This document shows, one piece after another, positions 34,040 through 45,860 of a stretch of DNA of 64,000 bases (its first letter is position 1; each line of letters opens with the position of its first letter). The notes under the pieces were generated by a model. The model worked only from the letters and a program-made list of their open reading frames with translations. It had not been told where the DNA came from and searched no databases. The DNA comes from Lunularia cruciata. Taxonomy: Eukaryota; Streptophyta; Marchantiopsida; Lunulariales; Lunulariaceae. The stretch is taken from NCBI GenBank assembly GCA_948567375.1, contig OX419755.1, positions 34,787,001-34,851,000 of the forward strand, written 5' to 3'. Position numbers and translations under genes: made by a program.

Positions 34040-35540
34040 TTGAAGCTACTTCCTCTCATCATAGTGGTAATTACAAAAATGTTAGTAGATTCAAAAGTCC
34101 AAATCAAGTTTAAGACAACTTTACAACAAGATTTCTTCTTTCAGATGGTACAAGGTCATCTTGTAGCACATAACAAGGAATACAACAATGTCTCCTTCAA
34201 GGAAGTCCTTCTATTATGTGAGAACCAGATCTATGTTCCAGCCAAGGGTGATCTATGACTTGTACACCTTCAAGAAGCCCATGATTTACCAATCGTGGGT
34301 CACATGGATGTGGATAAGACCTTGGGTACCCTACAATGGTGGTGGCCCAACATGGCACAAATTTTTGGAGAGTTTGTCCGGTCTTGTGAGAACTACCAAT
34401 GCAACAAGGCCAACAACCACAAACCAAGTGGACCACTTCAACCACTTCTTATCTCATCTGCTTGATGGGATCATTTGAGCTTAGATCTCATCACCTCCTT
34501 GCCCAAGACAAAGCAAGGTCACATAAAAATCATGGTGTTTGTGAATAAACTTACTTAGAAAATCCATTTGGCACCAACCTTGATATAGTGGATGCTCCAA
34601 CATTGGTCCAAATCTACTTTGATAATGTCTTCAATCATCATGGTATACCTCATGTACTCATTTTTTATCGTGATCCTCAATACACCAAAATTTTTAGCAA
34701 GCACTCTTCTAGATACTTGGCACCAAGATTGCTTTGTCCATGGCCTATCATTCTCAAACTGATGGAAAAATCAAATGTTAAAATTGTATCTTGGAGGATA
34801 TACTTCATGCCATGAATGTTTTGCAGCTGCTAAGTTTACCTACAATAATTCCAAACAAGCAAGCATCAGATTCTTTCTCTTCTTCCTTAATTTTGGCCAA
34901 GACCCACTTGTTCCAGATTTCTTTCTTGCTCCTCCTCTATCTCATGTCCCTCATACTTTACCTTCTTGACCACAATATCCTAATCCTTACAACAAGTCAA
35001 ATCTTTTCTCCTTGTTGTTCAAAATCATCAAAAACAATACACCAACATTTTTGTGATCTTACCTTTCAACTTGGTGATAACCTCATGCTTTCTTCTCATA
35101 ACCTACCCTTTCTCCTTGATACCCAAGTTTTTAAACTTGCTTCTTATTGGATAGGTCCATTTGATATCACCCAAATCATTCCTCATGTTGCTTATTGACT
35201 TGCCTTGCCTTGTCATATGCATATCTACCCTATCTTTCATGTTTTCAAGTTACATCCCTTTGTTTCTAATCCATCTTCCTTCTCTTCTTGTGTCCAACCT
35301 CTTCCTCCTCCTATTCCTATCAATGATCATGAGGAGTATAAAGTTGATCATATCCTTGCACATTGCCACATTCAACATGGTCACCAACAACATATGGAGT
35401 ACAAAGTCCTTTGGAAAGGGTATCCCCTTCATGATGCCACTTGGGAGCCTCTTTTTCATCTCCAAAATGCACAAATAGCTATCCATGAATTTGAAGCTTC
35501 CATGGTAATGAGGACATCACCAACCAGCATTGGAGGAATA
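34040..35540 (+). pseudogene. A1 integrase with C-terminal chromodomain
   Basis: Integrase fragments span 34150-35200 with the GHMDVDKT and HGIPHVLIF segments. The C-terminal GPY/F-type module is at about 35140-35200 (YWIGPFDITQ). A chromodomain occupies about 35325-35480: DHEEYKVDHILAH, then MEYKVLWKGYPLHDATWEP, with the aromatic residues typical of the methyl-lysine cage partly kept. This defines family A as a chromovirus. The 3' LTR follows after the purine tract GGAGGAATA. Confidence 0.85.
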
Positions 35541-35936
35541 TGTAACAATATGGAGTTTATCAACAAGTTAGTCAAGACTAACAAAGTAGCAAGTAGACCA
35601 AATTAACCAAGAATTAGAAGAATATTCTAGAAGCATCTATGAAGCTACTTAGTACCTTCCAAGTATTGAGTAATGTGCATGCCAAGTGTTGACTTCTAGG
35701 AGGAAGCTTTTGGGCTAGCTTAGTTCATATGCCAAGTAGGTGGCTTCAAGAAGGAAGCTTCTTGAGAAGCTCTAAGAAAGTGGCTTTTAAGAAGCTTCTC
35801 AAGAGCCTTGTATATTCCCTATATATACCAAAGCACAAGCTCATGCTAGGCATTTGGATTTCCCTTATTCAAGAGTCCCAATGTGATCTTTCACTTTGAT
35901 CTTCCATTTTCTTATGTCTTTCCTTGGTCTTTTACA
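35541..35936 (+). repeat. 3' LTR of A1
   Basis: Starts TGTAACAATATGGAG and ends GGTCTTTTACA. It is followed at 35937 by the resumption of the A2 internal region in the opposite orientation. Confidence 0.88.
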
Positions 35937-37760
35937 AGTTCTTAGATGAAACTATGACCTTATCACCCACTTGAAAGGTGAAACCAAGATGATGAATATT
36001 AGTAAATTTTATTTATTTTATTTTGGGAAACAAGAAGATGAGACTTGGCTTGATATAAGGATGTAGATAGCATGGACAAGAAGGTGGAAGTATGAGGGAC
36101 ATGAGATGGCAGTGAAGTAAGAAGAGACTTGGGAACAAGTAGATCTTGTCCATATTAAGAAAGAAGAGAGAGAATCTTATACTAGCATGCTTGAAATTAT
36201 TATAAGAAAATTTAGCAACTACAAAACAAGTATCCCAATTGGTATGATGAATATTGAAAAGGCATGTAACATATCTTACAAGGTGCAATTGGCTTGTTCG
36301 ATTTGCCCATCCATTTTAGGATGATAGGCCATAAGCAAGGTAAGCTTAGTGTTAAGTAGCTTGAAGAAGGCTTGCCAAAATTTACCAATAAATTGGAGAT
36401 CATGATCAGATATGAGAACCCTTGGCATCCCATGGTGCTTGAAGAAAATGTGAAAGTAAATCTTGGCTAGCATTTGAGCATCCATGGTATCCATGATAAA
36501 TGCCAAGTGAATATGCTTGCTAAGTTTATCAACAAACACCACAATGGTTTAATGGCTTTGATCCATCTTGGAAAAAGATGTGATGAGATCAAGACTTACA
36601 TGTTCCTATAAGGTAGATATAATAAGGAGTGGTTGAAGGAATCCATCTAGTTTTTGGTTGCTAATCTTGTTACATTGGCATCTCTCACAAGATCAAACAA
36701 CTCTCAAACCTCTTGTGCCATATTTGGCCACCACCATTCACATTTGAGTGTACTCAAGGTTTTGCCTATACCGATGTGATCAATGATTGGTAAATTGTGA
36801 GCTTGGAAGTTGCACAAGTTAGAGATCACCCATAATTGGAACATATATCAATTCTCAAAAAATAAAAGGCCCTCTTTGAATGAAAAATTGTCTTATTCTT
36901 TATTATGTGTTGCAAGACAACTTTGTACTATTGAAAGAATAGGTCTTATATTGAAGCAATCTTGAACTCTATGTGTATCTTTGAGTTTATTGATACCATG
37001 GTGATTGCTACTATCATGAAAGATTCAAGAAGAATATTCAAATCAAGTTATCATGATGTGGAATTGAGAACTACATGGAGCTTGCCAAGTTTGTACTCAA
37101 GTTTGATGTTCAAACAACTATAGTTGTTCCTCTTATTGATGATGCCAACTCTTCACGTGTTCTAAATGTAAGGTCTCAAACAAAGGTTCATGATTGGTTT
37201 TCATGATCACTTGTTTCTTCAAGAGCTAATGTCTCTATAATTTTGTAGCACATATCATTACCAATTATTCTTGATCTTGAGTGAAATAATTTATTTTTTC
37301 TATGTTTAGTCAATGCAACACAAAGACAATGGGATGAAATCCATCTAGAAACAACTCCAATAGCAACAATTCCAATAACAACCACACAAGGTAGTTGAGG
37401 ATCATATGCTTGGAGGATGGATCATGAAGACACTATATGCTTCAATTTCTTGAATTTTTCTGTTTTGCTTGGTGTCCACTTGAAGCTTGATGTCTTCCTA
37501 AGAGATCAGTCAATGGTGTGGCCACATGAGCATAAAAATGGATGAATTCTCAAAAAAAAATTCCTGATAATGAGCATCCACAACATCCTTAGGAGTAGGC
37601 TAAGTAGTAATGGCCTTGATTTTCTTCTCTTCTATCTTGATCCCCTCCATTGAAACCTAATGGCCCAAGAAGGTAATTTCCAGGTACTATGATAGCTCAA
37701 TGTTAATGTACTTATAGTATAGTCAATAAGAATATTTTATTTCCATGAGGAAACTATTTG
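35937..37760 (-). pseudogene. A2 integrase core, RNase H and RT remnants
   Basis: Continuation of A2 interrupted by A1. Read on the minus strand, RT C-terminal sequence (GIKIEEKKIKAIT near 37630) is followed by decayed RNase H, then integrase (VFVDKLSKHIHLAF, PRVLISDHDLQF, HPKMDGQIEQ at 36542-36276) and a FQVGD-type end near 35970. The Asp and Glu of the catalytic core are visible but frames are broken. The 5' limit lies somewhere between 37700 and 37880; no 5' LTR was found. Confidence 0.78.
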
Positions 37761-40700
37761 GAAATGCTTTAAAGTGAAGTGAAACACACACTTATCACCA
37801 ATCTCAACTTGTTTATTGTCTCTTGTTTGATGTCTTGGGTAGAAACCACTTCCTAAAGAGTGTAATGTCACCCTCTAAAGTGCACTACAACAAAATAAAA
37901 ATTTCAAAGTAATCGCTTACACTCTAAAATCTAGCCAAGATTGCTCCTTAAGGTGATGGTTCATCCAACTCTGAGTGTCATTCCATTCCACAGATGTAGT
38001 GCTTAAAAATCTGTTCTACCCTTCCCAAAAGGCACAACTTGCAAGATTGAACTTCCTACTACTTATTGTCCAAACTTTTCAATTCCATGGTATTGCTTGC
38101 ATGGTAAGCTTCCCAATCCACTCTTTGCATAAGTTCACTCCTTTGAATCCTTTAGTTCACACTCTGATCAGGGATAAGTACCTGCTTGGCATTAAGCATT
38201 GGGAAATTTGTCACCTCTACTCTTGCTTAAGCATTGAAACAACATGCAAAATGTAGGACACAAAACTTGCAAAGAAATAAGAGCACACTTTACTTAGAAT
38301 TGAAGCTTTCATTACACAAAAGTACAAAGACAAGTGCTAATAGCAATCAGCCTTAAATACAAGTTTGGCTCCAAGCTAAAGGGATCAGAATCTTGAGTGA
38401 ATCTTGAAAATTTTGAGTCTAAATTGTCTATCACTGATTTTACCATCCTACTTCTATCTTATCTTAATCATCTATATAATGATTAGGCTCCTACATATAT
38501 TAAGAGAGATATCAAACCCTACTTAATATTTTTTAATGTACAACCCCAAGTACTTGTAAAAATCCAAGAGCACTCCTCTTCAAGTATATAAAACTCCAAG
38601 TGTAGTACAACCTTGAGTGCACTGGTCCTCAACTCTATAAAACTCCAAATGCCACTTAACTTTGAGTGCTCTCCTCTAAAATACATGTAACATTGAGTGC
38701 AAGCATGATTGGCCTACTCAAAGTGTTCAACTAATGTACAACTTTGAGTACCAAATCCTTACTAAATAGTGCATGTTTTATTGAAGGGTTTCCTTTTAAG
38801 GGAGTGCCTTGGAGTGGAAATATTGGGGGTGAAGGACTTTGATCGCCTCTCTAATATATAATGAGTTGGTCTATTTACGCTTGATCCCTAGCTATCTCTT
38901 GCAAGATAGTTTGGCATACTTTCTTGAAATACTTATCCAAATGCTCCTTCAAGTTCAAGGACAAATTGTTCATGCGCTCTTCTTTGTAGGCCTGATTCTG
39001 CAAGCATTGGACCTACAAGCCTCAAGGACCATAGTGCTCCTTCTTCCTTCAACATCTCTATAAACAAGGCATGGGTTTTTTCCAATTGGTGCCTTCAATT
39101 GATCTTCTTCTCTTTGCTTTGACTGCCTATCCCATTCGGCCTTTTGTTCCTTTAGCACTTGGAGACTTTTTGCATGCTTGATCCTTTCTTCTCCTACCTG
39201 CTTGCTAAGATGTTCTAGTTGAGCTGCCACTTCTTTCCATTACTTATGCATATATAGTTCTAGCATTCATACTCAGTCATGCTCCTCTTGTAGGGCACTC
39301 TGAGTGCTTTCTACCTCTTGGCACTTGCTGCAAAGGTGGTCTTCAGCTTCCTTCTTGAACTGGTCAAACTCAAGGCGGAATGTCTTTCAATCTCTCTTGA
39401 ACCTCTTGGTGATAGATACTTGATGATCTTGTTCATTCTAAACATTGGCACTTCTCCTCTTTAAATCCTAGTTCTCCTATACTAAGGCATTACCTTTAAT
39501 TCTCTACCTTGTCTAGGTCTTTAGCCTTCACAACCTCATCTTTCATTAGGTCTTCTCTAGCCTTCTAAGTGTAAATCTGCTTGTGCATGGCCTTGATCAG
39601 CATAGTGTAGTCCAACATATTAGGGCACTCGGCTTGGTACTAAGGAAGTAACACTTCCATTCATTGCAATGTAGGGCCCATTGAGTGGATGATGAAATTT
39701 GAGCCATCTTGCACTTGCCCTGACTTGGATGTTATATGTGACTCCAACACTTTGATCTACATTTTGGGTGTAGTCTCAAGAAGATTTGATATAATTTTGA
39801 CTTCCTCATCTTCTTTAGCATTGTTTGTGATGCAATCTTCTTTCTCTGTGCAATTATTGGCCTCTTCTCTTGGCTGAAGTTGCTGGTCCTTTGAGTACTT
39901 GGCCTGATCTTGTAATTCTATTGTGGCTTCTTCTTCTTGATATTTAGCACTCAAAAGTGCCTACTCAAGCATTTCCACTTCTTCTACCATGTATTCTTAT
40001 TCATTTGTAGGGCCCTTGTCCATATGCTGGTCCTGCACTTTGGGAGCAGACTAAGCATCCTCTCAAGTTTCTTCTCCTTCTTTTTTGTCTCTTGAGGTGG
40101 AGGTTGATCCTTGCAAAGTGAAGTTTCCCTACTCCTCCTCATCCTCATCTTCATGAACCCCAATGTCCTTTGCTTCATCTTCCAAAGAGGACACTTCTAA
40201 AACCCTAAATTTACCTTCAACTTCTTGGCTACAAGAAGTGGTTTCTTCTTTGAGGTGGTTTTCTTCCTCTTTGGAGCCTTGGGCAAGGCATTATTTATTG
40301 ATAGGCATGAATTGGCATGTCTTTATAAACTTGCATCCACCAGTTGATACTTGATGATCTGAGTAGGTCCTTCAAATTGCACTTCAAAATAACTTGCATG
40401 ATGAAAATGAGTAGGGAACCTGTTCCTCTCTCCCTTAGTGAGAAGGTTCATCCTCATGTAGTAGTGCATTGCAAATAGAGCAATGTATGTAGCTCCTCCT
40501 TTGTCTTCAAAATCTCTATGGAGGATCTTGCATTGCTAGTCAAACATTTTGGCCAATCTATAGGCTCTTTTGCATACATCTAATCAAAGAATACTACCTA
40601 ACCATTGGTTAAGTAGGTTGTTCATTTCTATTTAAAAAGTTTCATAGTTGCCTCTACAATGGCTGTTTTAGTAGGGTCCTTGTAACAAGCTACACTCCAT

Positions 40701-42690
40701 CCATTATTCTTGGAGCACTTATTATTAAGTGGCTCTTGACTTTGGAATCAGCTCCTTGTCCACAAATTTAGCATATATTGTCATTGCTCCTACAACCCCA
40801 TCATTTGGACCAAGTACCATTCACCAAGTCCTTTGTCTAGTTTAGTGGATTGCCTTGTATTCCTCTGAAGTTATCTCTCTTACCTCTCATCTCATGAATC
40901 ATGTGGAAGTCTAATAACTCCCAATTCTATAGGAGGAATCTTAAGTGATTACTTTTAACTACATCTATCTTGCAATATATTGCCCATTTGTTTATTGTAG
41001 GGGATCTAAGGATGGCCTCAAGAGCCTTCTTCTAAGTCTTGGAAGTGACTACCATAGTTCCTACATACTAAGGGATACTATAAGCTACAAGTTTACTACA
41101 AAAAGTACCTAAGATCATGCTGAGTGCCACTCTCAAAAATGACTCTAAGTACTCACTACTTCACAAAAATTTGCAAGACACTACTTGATCAGCTAAGAAA
41201 ATATATTGAATTGCAAAAAGTGCCACTACAAGCCAGGTTGTCCAATTTATACACCTAGATCTTGGTCATTCTTTAGCACTCTTGTGGTTACAAAGTAGGT
41301 AGGCACTTGTCATTATGTAGGCAAACACCTTTGCATTTTTTCCTTGGGCAAAGTGACTCTCCCATGTGCCAAAAAAACATTTTTCAACCACTTTCCCTAG
41401 CACAACACTTGCCTGCTGAGTGGCCAATTGAAGTTGGAGCTTTGGAAAGTGATGAGTTGGAGATGAGATGCTGATCAGGTTTGAAGATTTAGTCACTTTT
41501 AAAGTTGTGGTCCAAATCACCTTGTGAAAATTTCAAATATATTTGGTGACTAGGGTTTGCACTTCTATACAAAGGTTTCATGTGAATTCCTCAAATAGAC
41601 AATTCAAGGTCTTGGATCAAGCATACTTGGGTCTGTAGAGCTCACAAGTTAGCCAAGCTCAAGAATTGATACATATCTAGGGCTTGGGGTTGGATTAAGG
41701 TAGTAAACCTTAGAGAGGTTTAGAAAAGGGCACAAACAACAACTGTGAAAATTTTGGTTGACTATGGGTGTATGGAGAGTGAGAGCTGATCAAACAAACT
41801 TTACTGAAAATATTATTGTAAGCTTGGTAGAACATTTCTATCTTTTATCATGATTGAATGTCAATTCTCCTAGTTTTGTGTCTATGATTGAGGATTTTAG
41901 GTTTCTGAAATTTTTGTGCGGATTGGGTGCACCTCTGATCCAAAATCTGGAGAAAGTTATCCAGAACTAGGAGCAAACCCTAAATTAGGGTAAAAATTAC
42001 AAAAAATTGGCCAAGTTTTAGAGTTTTTCATGGGAACTATAGTGATCATATTGTGAATTATTTTATATCATTGGAAAGCTTATCTTGTAGGCTTTTTATT
42101 GAATCCTAAAACACTAGAATAAAAGTCACATAGAGAAAGTTATGCACATCTGAGGTACATAGAACTTTCCTCATCAAAAGACATAGGATTACCCCACTTG
42201 GAGTACAAATTGGTTGAGGGCTGAAGTACATATTGGAGGAAGCTTGGAGTATAGGTTAAAATTAGCTTGATAATAGAGCAAAAGAGCTCTAAAGCTCAAT
42301 TTTGACAAAAAGCAGAGAGGGCTGTTGTTGAATTCTTGTGATTGGATCCTCTCTTTGCTTGCATGCCTTTGTACGCCCAATTGGTTTGGATTGGTGTGTG
42401 TGCATTGCGCTTTGGTTCTTTCCTTATAGGAGTACTTTTTATATCTCCTTGGTAATACTCAAAGGGATGACCAACAAACTAGGATTGTGTGTTAAGATGA
42501 CAGGTTAGTTTGCCCGTTACTACCCTACCCAATAGCAAGAATACCAAAACCTACAATGAAAGGTTATACTAGTTGGGATCTATGCGTGCTCAAACTAGTA
42601 GGGATAGGCTTACCTCCAACCTCTGATCTATAGGCTCCACAGCTAGGCACCCTGTGTGTTCCTAGAGAGAGAAGAGTAAGGACAACAACA
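37761..42690. other. Unclassified repeat DNA with decayed minus-strand gene
   Basis: AT-rich. On the minus strand from about 41060 to 38900 a broken reading frame can be followed: a globular stretch (KALEAILRSPTINKWAIY near 41020), then an acidic region (EDEAKDIGVHEDEDEE near 40160), then Lys/Glu/Gln-rich coiled coil (39954-39757 and 39230-38970, for example KQVGEERIKHAKSLQVLKEQ). No protease, RT or integrase motif was recognised. Flanks 37880-38900 and 41060-42690 show nothing assignable. It may be a non-autonomous element or a gag-like gene, related to the remnant at 12-15.6 kb. Confidence 0.4.
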
Positions 42691-43598
42691 TAGGCTCTCT
42701 CCAACCTTATGTTGGAACTCTTGCAAGCTCCTCAACTTGTCAATCTGCACTCCTTGCTACTTCTACCTCAAACATTGGAAGAAATCCACCATGGGGTTAA
42801 ACCCTAGTACTACACCACCTCCTATAGTAGTACCTCCACTCCTACTAGCACCATTTCCAATAGATCTACCAATGCTATAAGAGCTAAAACTCGTGGGTAC
42901 TCACAATCAACTCCTAGAAACCAAGCCTAAAGTAATAGAGATGCAGTTCAGAGACCAATACTATCTCCAAGCTCAATCTCTTCCAAGTGAGCTCTCTTGA
43001 ACTCATAATAGTCATCCATGGTGGACCTTCCAAGTGCTGAAACAACCCTTTCCATGCCATGAAAGGTGTGAACAAAGCTAGGTTCCGCATTTGATGCAAA
43101 TCACATCAACTGTCAAACTCATGGATGAAATCATCCAACTCAAAAGTACCCACCATACCAGAGTAACACTTTGGGCCTTTGGAGGCCCTATAAATCTCAT
43201 CCATATCCCACAACAATGGTGTGGATATACCAAGTGCACTTTCAATTGAATCAACTCTTTTGTCAAACTCCAACTCAAAGTCAATCTCCTCACTCATTAG
43301 GACCTGAGATACAAATTGATATCCAATGCTACTTTGGGTAAACCCACTACGTATTGCAATGCTATCTCCTTCGGAATCCCCAAAGAACTATATTGTGACA
43401 AAGTTACCAAAAATTGCAAACAGTAACAATAACCATTGTAAGTACCTCACCAAGAATCACCACTAAGTGCCAACATACCAACCAAATATCACCCATTAAT
43501 GTAGCTCTAACTACAAGAAAAGGCAACCTATAACCTGCTATCACAACATGCACTTTCACAATCTACTAGTCATCACTTCCTGCTTCATCAAAGAGAAA
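42691..43598 (-). pseudogene. Family B copy 3 (B3): leader end and gag fragment
   Basis: Downstream half of B3, cut off from its 5' part (53211-55086) by the insertion of the copy at 43603-53206. Gag reads EEIDFELEFDKRVD, LLWDMDEIYRASKGP and FTPFMAWKGLFQHLEG. It then degenerates and loses similarity to family B near 42690, where the copy appears truncated. The join TATG/TTTCTC at its upstream end matches the uninterrupted leader of B1-copy (TTTGTTTCTC at about 18412). Confidence 0.75.
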
Positions 43599-43602
43599 CA
43601 TA

Positions 43603-43709
43603 TGTCATGCGTATATACATCGCTACACAACATACATCGCTGTCAACATCATATAACATAGAAGCACAACTCACACATAAGTCATACAAAGACTTTAAAG
43701 TGCCACAAT
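43603..43709 (-). repeat. Distal B repeat (B2) of family B copy 2
   Basis: On the minus strand it runs from TGTGGCACTTTAAAGTC to GTATATACGCATGACA and ends exactly at the target duplication. It is homologous to 44165-44259, differing at few positions. Confidence 0.88.
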
Positions 43710-44153
43710 AATCAGATTTTTTACCACTCAAACCAATCAAACTCAGATCAATACTTGATCTGATCCTCAACAACTTGCCAACAATAGGGCACTGATTACA
43801 ATCAAGCCACACCCACTCTAGCATAGAGACTCTAGGTGACGTTTGCCGGCTTTCTGTCCACTCTAGCTAGGAACTCAAAGGCTCAACATCAGAGAAGTGA
43901 GCTCTTTGGAGCTGCACTCCTAGGGTATACCCCTGATTTTGACCTAGGTCTCCTCCCAATGGTCCCGTTGATGGCACACCTGACAGTGCAGACGGTGCAA
44001 GTGACGGTGGGCCCTACCATGAAATCAGTACCCTAAACCTGAAATCTGACCGTCGGAAAGTAGTCTATGAGTAATGGCCAAAATGCCTCTAACTACTATC
44101 ACTAGAACTCCAATGTCCGAGCATCTAGATACAAAACTACAAATGGCGTGACA
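43710..44153 (-). repeat. Internal A repeat (A2) of family B copy 2
   Basis: 444 bp, starting TGTCACGCCATTTGTAG on the minus strand. It is collinear without gaps with the terminal A repeat at 52763-53206. I count about 36 differences, almost all transitions. Confidence 0.9.
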
Positions 44154-44164
44154 GCTGTTGTGCC

Positions 44165-44272
44165 TATATACATCGCTACACAACATACATTGTTGTCAAC
44201 ATCATCACAATAGAAGCACAACTCACACATAAGTCATACATAGACTCTAAAGTGCCACAATTGCCTCCCCTA
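44165..44272 (-). repeat. Proximal B repeat (B1) and polypurine tract
   Basis: The B repeat occupies 44165-44259. Directly upstream on the minus strand is a purine tract TAGGGGAGGCA (44262-44272), the expected plus-strand primer. An 11-nt linker (44154-44164) separates this repeat from the internal A repeat. Confidence 0.85.
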
Positions 44273-44422
44273 GCTGGCAGTTAGGTCCCTCTAACTCTAG
44301 ATAGCCATCTACTCTAAGTATATGGTATACAATATAATGGACAAAGATCAAGAGGCCGGGTGCTATGGAGCCCCATCGTTAGTCGCTTGTCTGCAATCTA
44401 TACCATATAAAGAATGAACTAG

Positions 44423-44761
44423 CTATAGGTCAAATACTCTAGGACATAACCACTGTCCTTGAGGAACCACCATGAGGGGAGGAGTCATACATGCCATATG
44501 CCATCCTCTCAAACAGCTATCACACACTAACATAGTAGCAGCTCCACCAGAAGAGCCACATAACATACACCTCAAGCATGCACGTACAAGTGCCAAGCTT
44601 GGGTCCATGGTACCATCAATGTTTGGGAGGTGGCATGGTGCACAATTGCGCACGTGATCCTTCCAAACAACACTATCACGTCCTTCCAACACAAGGACTC
44701 CAGATGGCAAAACCTCACGCACTCTCAAGATAGTGCGGCTTGTCAAAACATCAAGTGTCAT
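44423..44761 (-). pseudogene. PHD finger at integrase C-terminus (copy 2)
   Basis: Open 112-codon stretch. It begins with integrase tail (LPSGVLVLEGRDSVVWKDH), passes CAPCHLP and enters a PHD finger: CMLC, 10 residues, CDSC, then GWHMACMTPPL and PQGQWLCPR. Seven of eight zinc ligands are present; the last Cys reads Val here but is Cys in B1-copy. PHD fingers read histone H3 tails. The fusion places a chromatin reader on the integrase, probably for target choice (inference). Confidence 0.9.
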
Positions 44762-45860
44762 CGGTGCTGTCTGCTATAGATATACATAGTCGCATGGATG
44801 AAATTGACGGATCAAGAGTCTATAACCTCCTCCTTGAATGGTAGCATAGAGTAAAGTATCTCTATGCTAAGCAATTGCCAAGTTCTCAAAGGCCATCCGC
44901 ATCACTCTTTGAAAGATCTCTGTCACTCAGAACATGTGCTCATCCATACATTAGGGTCATCCAAGTCCAAAACTATAGTAGCATCTTGACAAATGGCTGC
45001 AGGTAAATCTGGATCTCGTCCATAGAGTAGAAAGTACGGAGAGAAGGATGCTAAGGAGGCTTGCCGGCTGAATCGATAGCCCATGGCCAACCAAGGTAAC
45101 TGGAGATCCCAATCTCCCAAGTGGCCTCTCTGCAAACCATACTTTTGCAATCCTCTCTTCACCGTCTGAACCACTCTCTGCTAAGCCATCTGCCTCAGGG
45201 TAATCTTGGGATGTAGTACGATGACCAATCAAAGCCTTGTCACACAAGACCTGAAACTCTCCCAAAAACTCTGTACCCTGATCAGTCAAAACCTCAGCTG
45301 GTGCACCAAAATGACTAAGAACTCGATCCAAGAACGAGTAAGTTATCCCTTCACTAGACTTGCCAGGAAGTACCACCAACTCAATCCACTTGGAGAAGTG
45401 CTCCACCATCACCAAAACATACCAATGATGTCTCACTATCAGCGGTAAAGGTCCAATGAAGTCCAAACTCCAACGATAACCCAATCCCATGATAGGTAAT
45501 GGGTGTAACTATGGTGTAGGAGCATTGAATGATGCTCTAACTTGGTCACAAACCACACATCTGGCAACAAACTGTTGTACCTTGGTTTGCATACCATGCC
45601 ACCATTAATGACTCTGGAGTAAGCTATATGTACGCTTTACTCCAAAATGTCCTAGCTCCTCATGAGCCTGACAGACCAACTATGGTCTCTATGCTAAAAG
45701 TGGTACTACTCGCACTCTACCATCCTCCCATACACGCAAAAGGTGTCTGCCCTCCAATCTAAATGCCTAGCTTGCTGAAGAACACGATCTCTCTCCTTGG
45801 CCCCAATTGTGCCACCCACAACACCAGTGCAAAGATAGTCCATCACTAAGACATCATCAT
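44762..45860 (-). pseudogene. Family B copy 2 integrase, frameshifted
   Basis: The core is visible in 45490-44957: WSLDFIGPLPLI with the first Asp, APAEVLTDQGTEFLGEF with the second, and EADGLAE with the Glu. An overlapping frame (45174-44923) continues with VVQTVKRGLQKYG, LPWLAMGYRFS and SPYFLLYGRDP. The upstream zinc domain (HIAYSR, FVARCVVCDQ) lies at about 45530-45660 with stops. The DDE triad shows a standard retroviral-type integrase rather than a tyrosine recombinase. Confidence 0.85.

Larger units (their letters stand above)
16504..35936 (+). mobile_element. Family A chromovirus A1, split by B1-copy and C
   Basis: Plus-strand Ty3/gypsy element with 5' LTR 16504-16940, primer-binding site split at 16941-16946/30851, internal genes 30851-35540 and 3' LTR 35541-35936. 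It lies inside A2; the flanks GGTTT (16499-16503) and AGTTC (35937-35941) look like a decayed 5-bp duplication differing by two transitions. Removing the insert at 16947-30850 restores a tRNA-iMet-like primer site directly after the 5' LTR. All open frames are broken, so the copy is dead. Confidence 0.85.

Noticed and set aside
43604-44262. Reading the 3' B-A-B block as one ordinary long LTR
   Set aside because: The 5' end has only the A repeat in every copy, so the two ends would not match.
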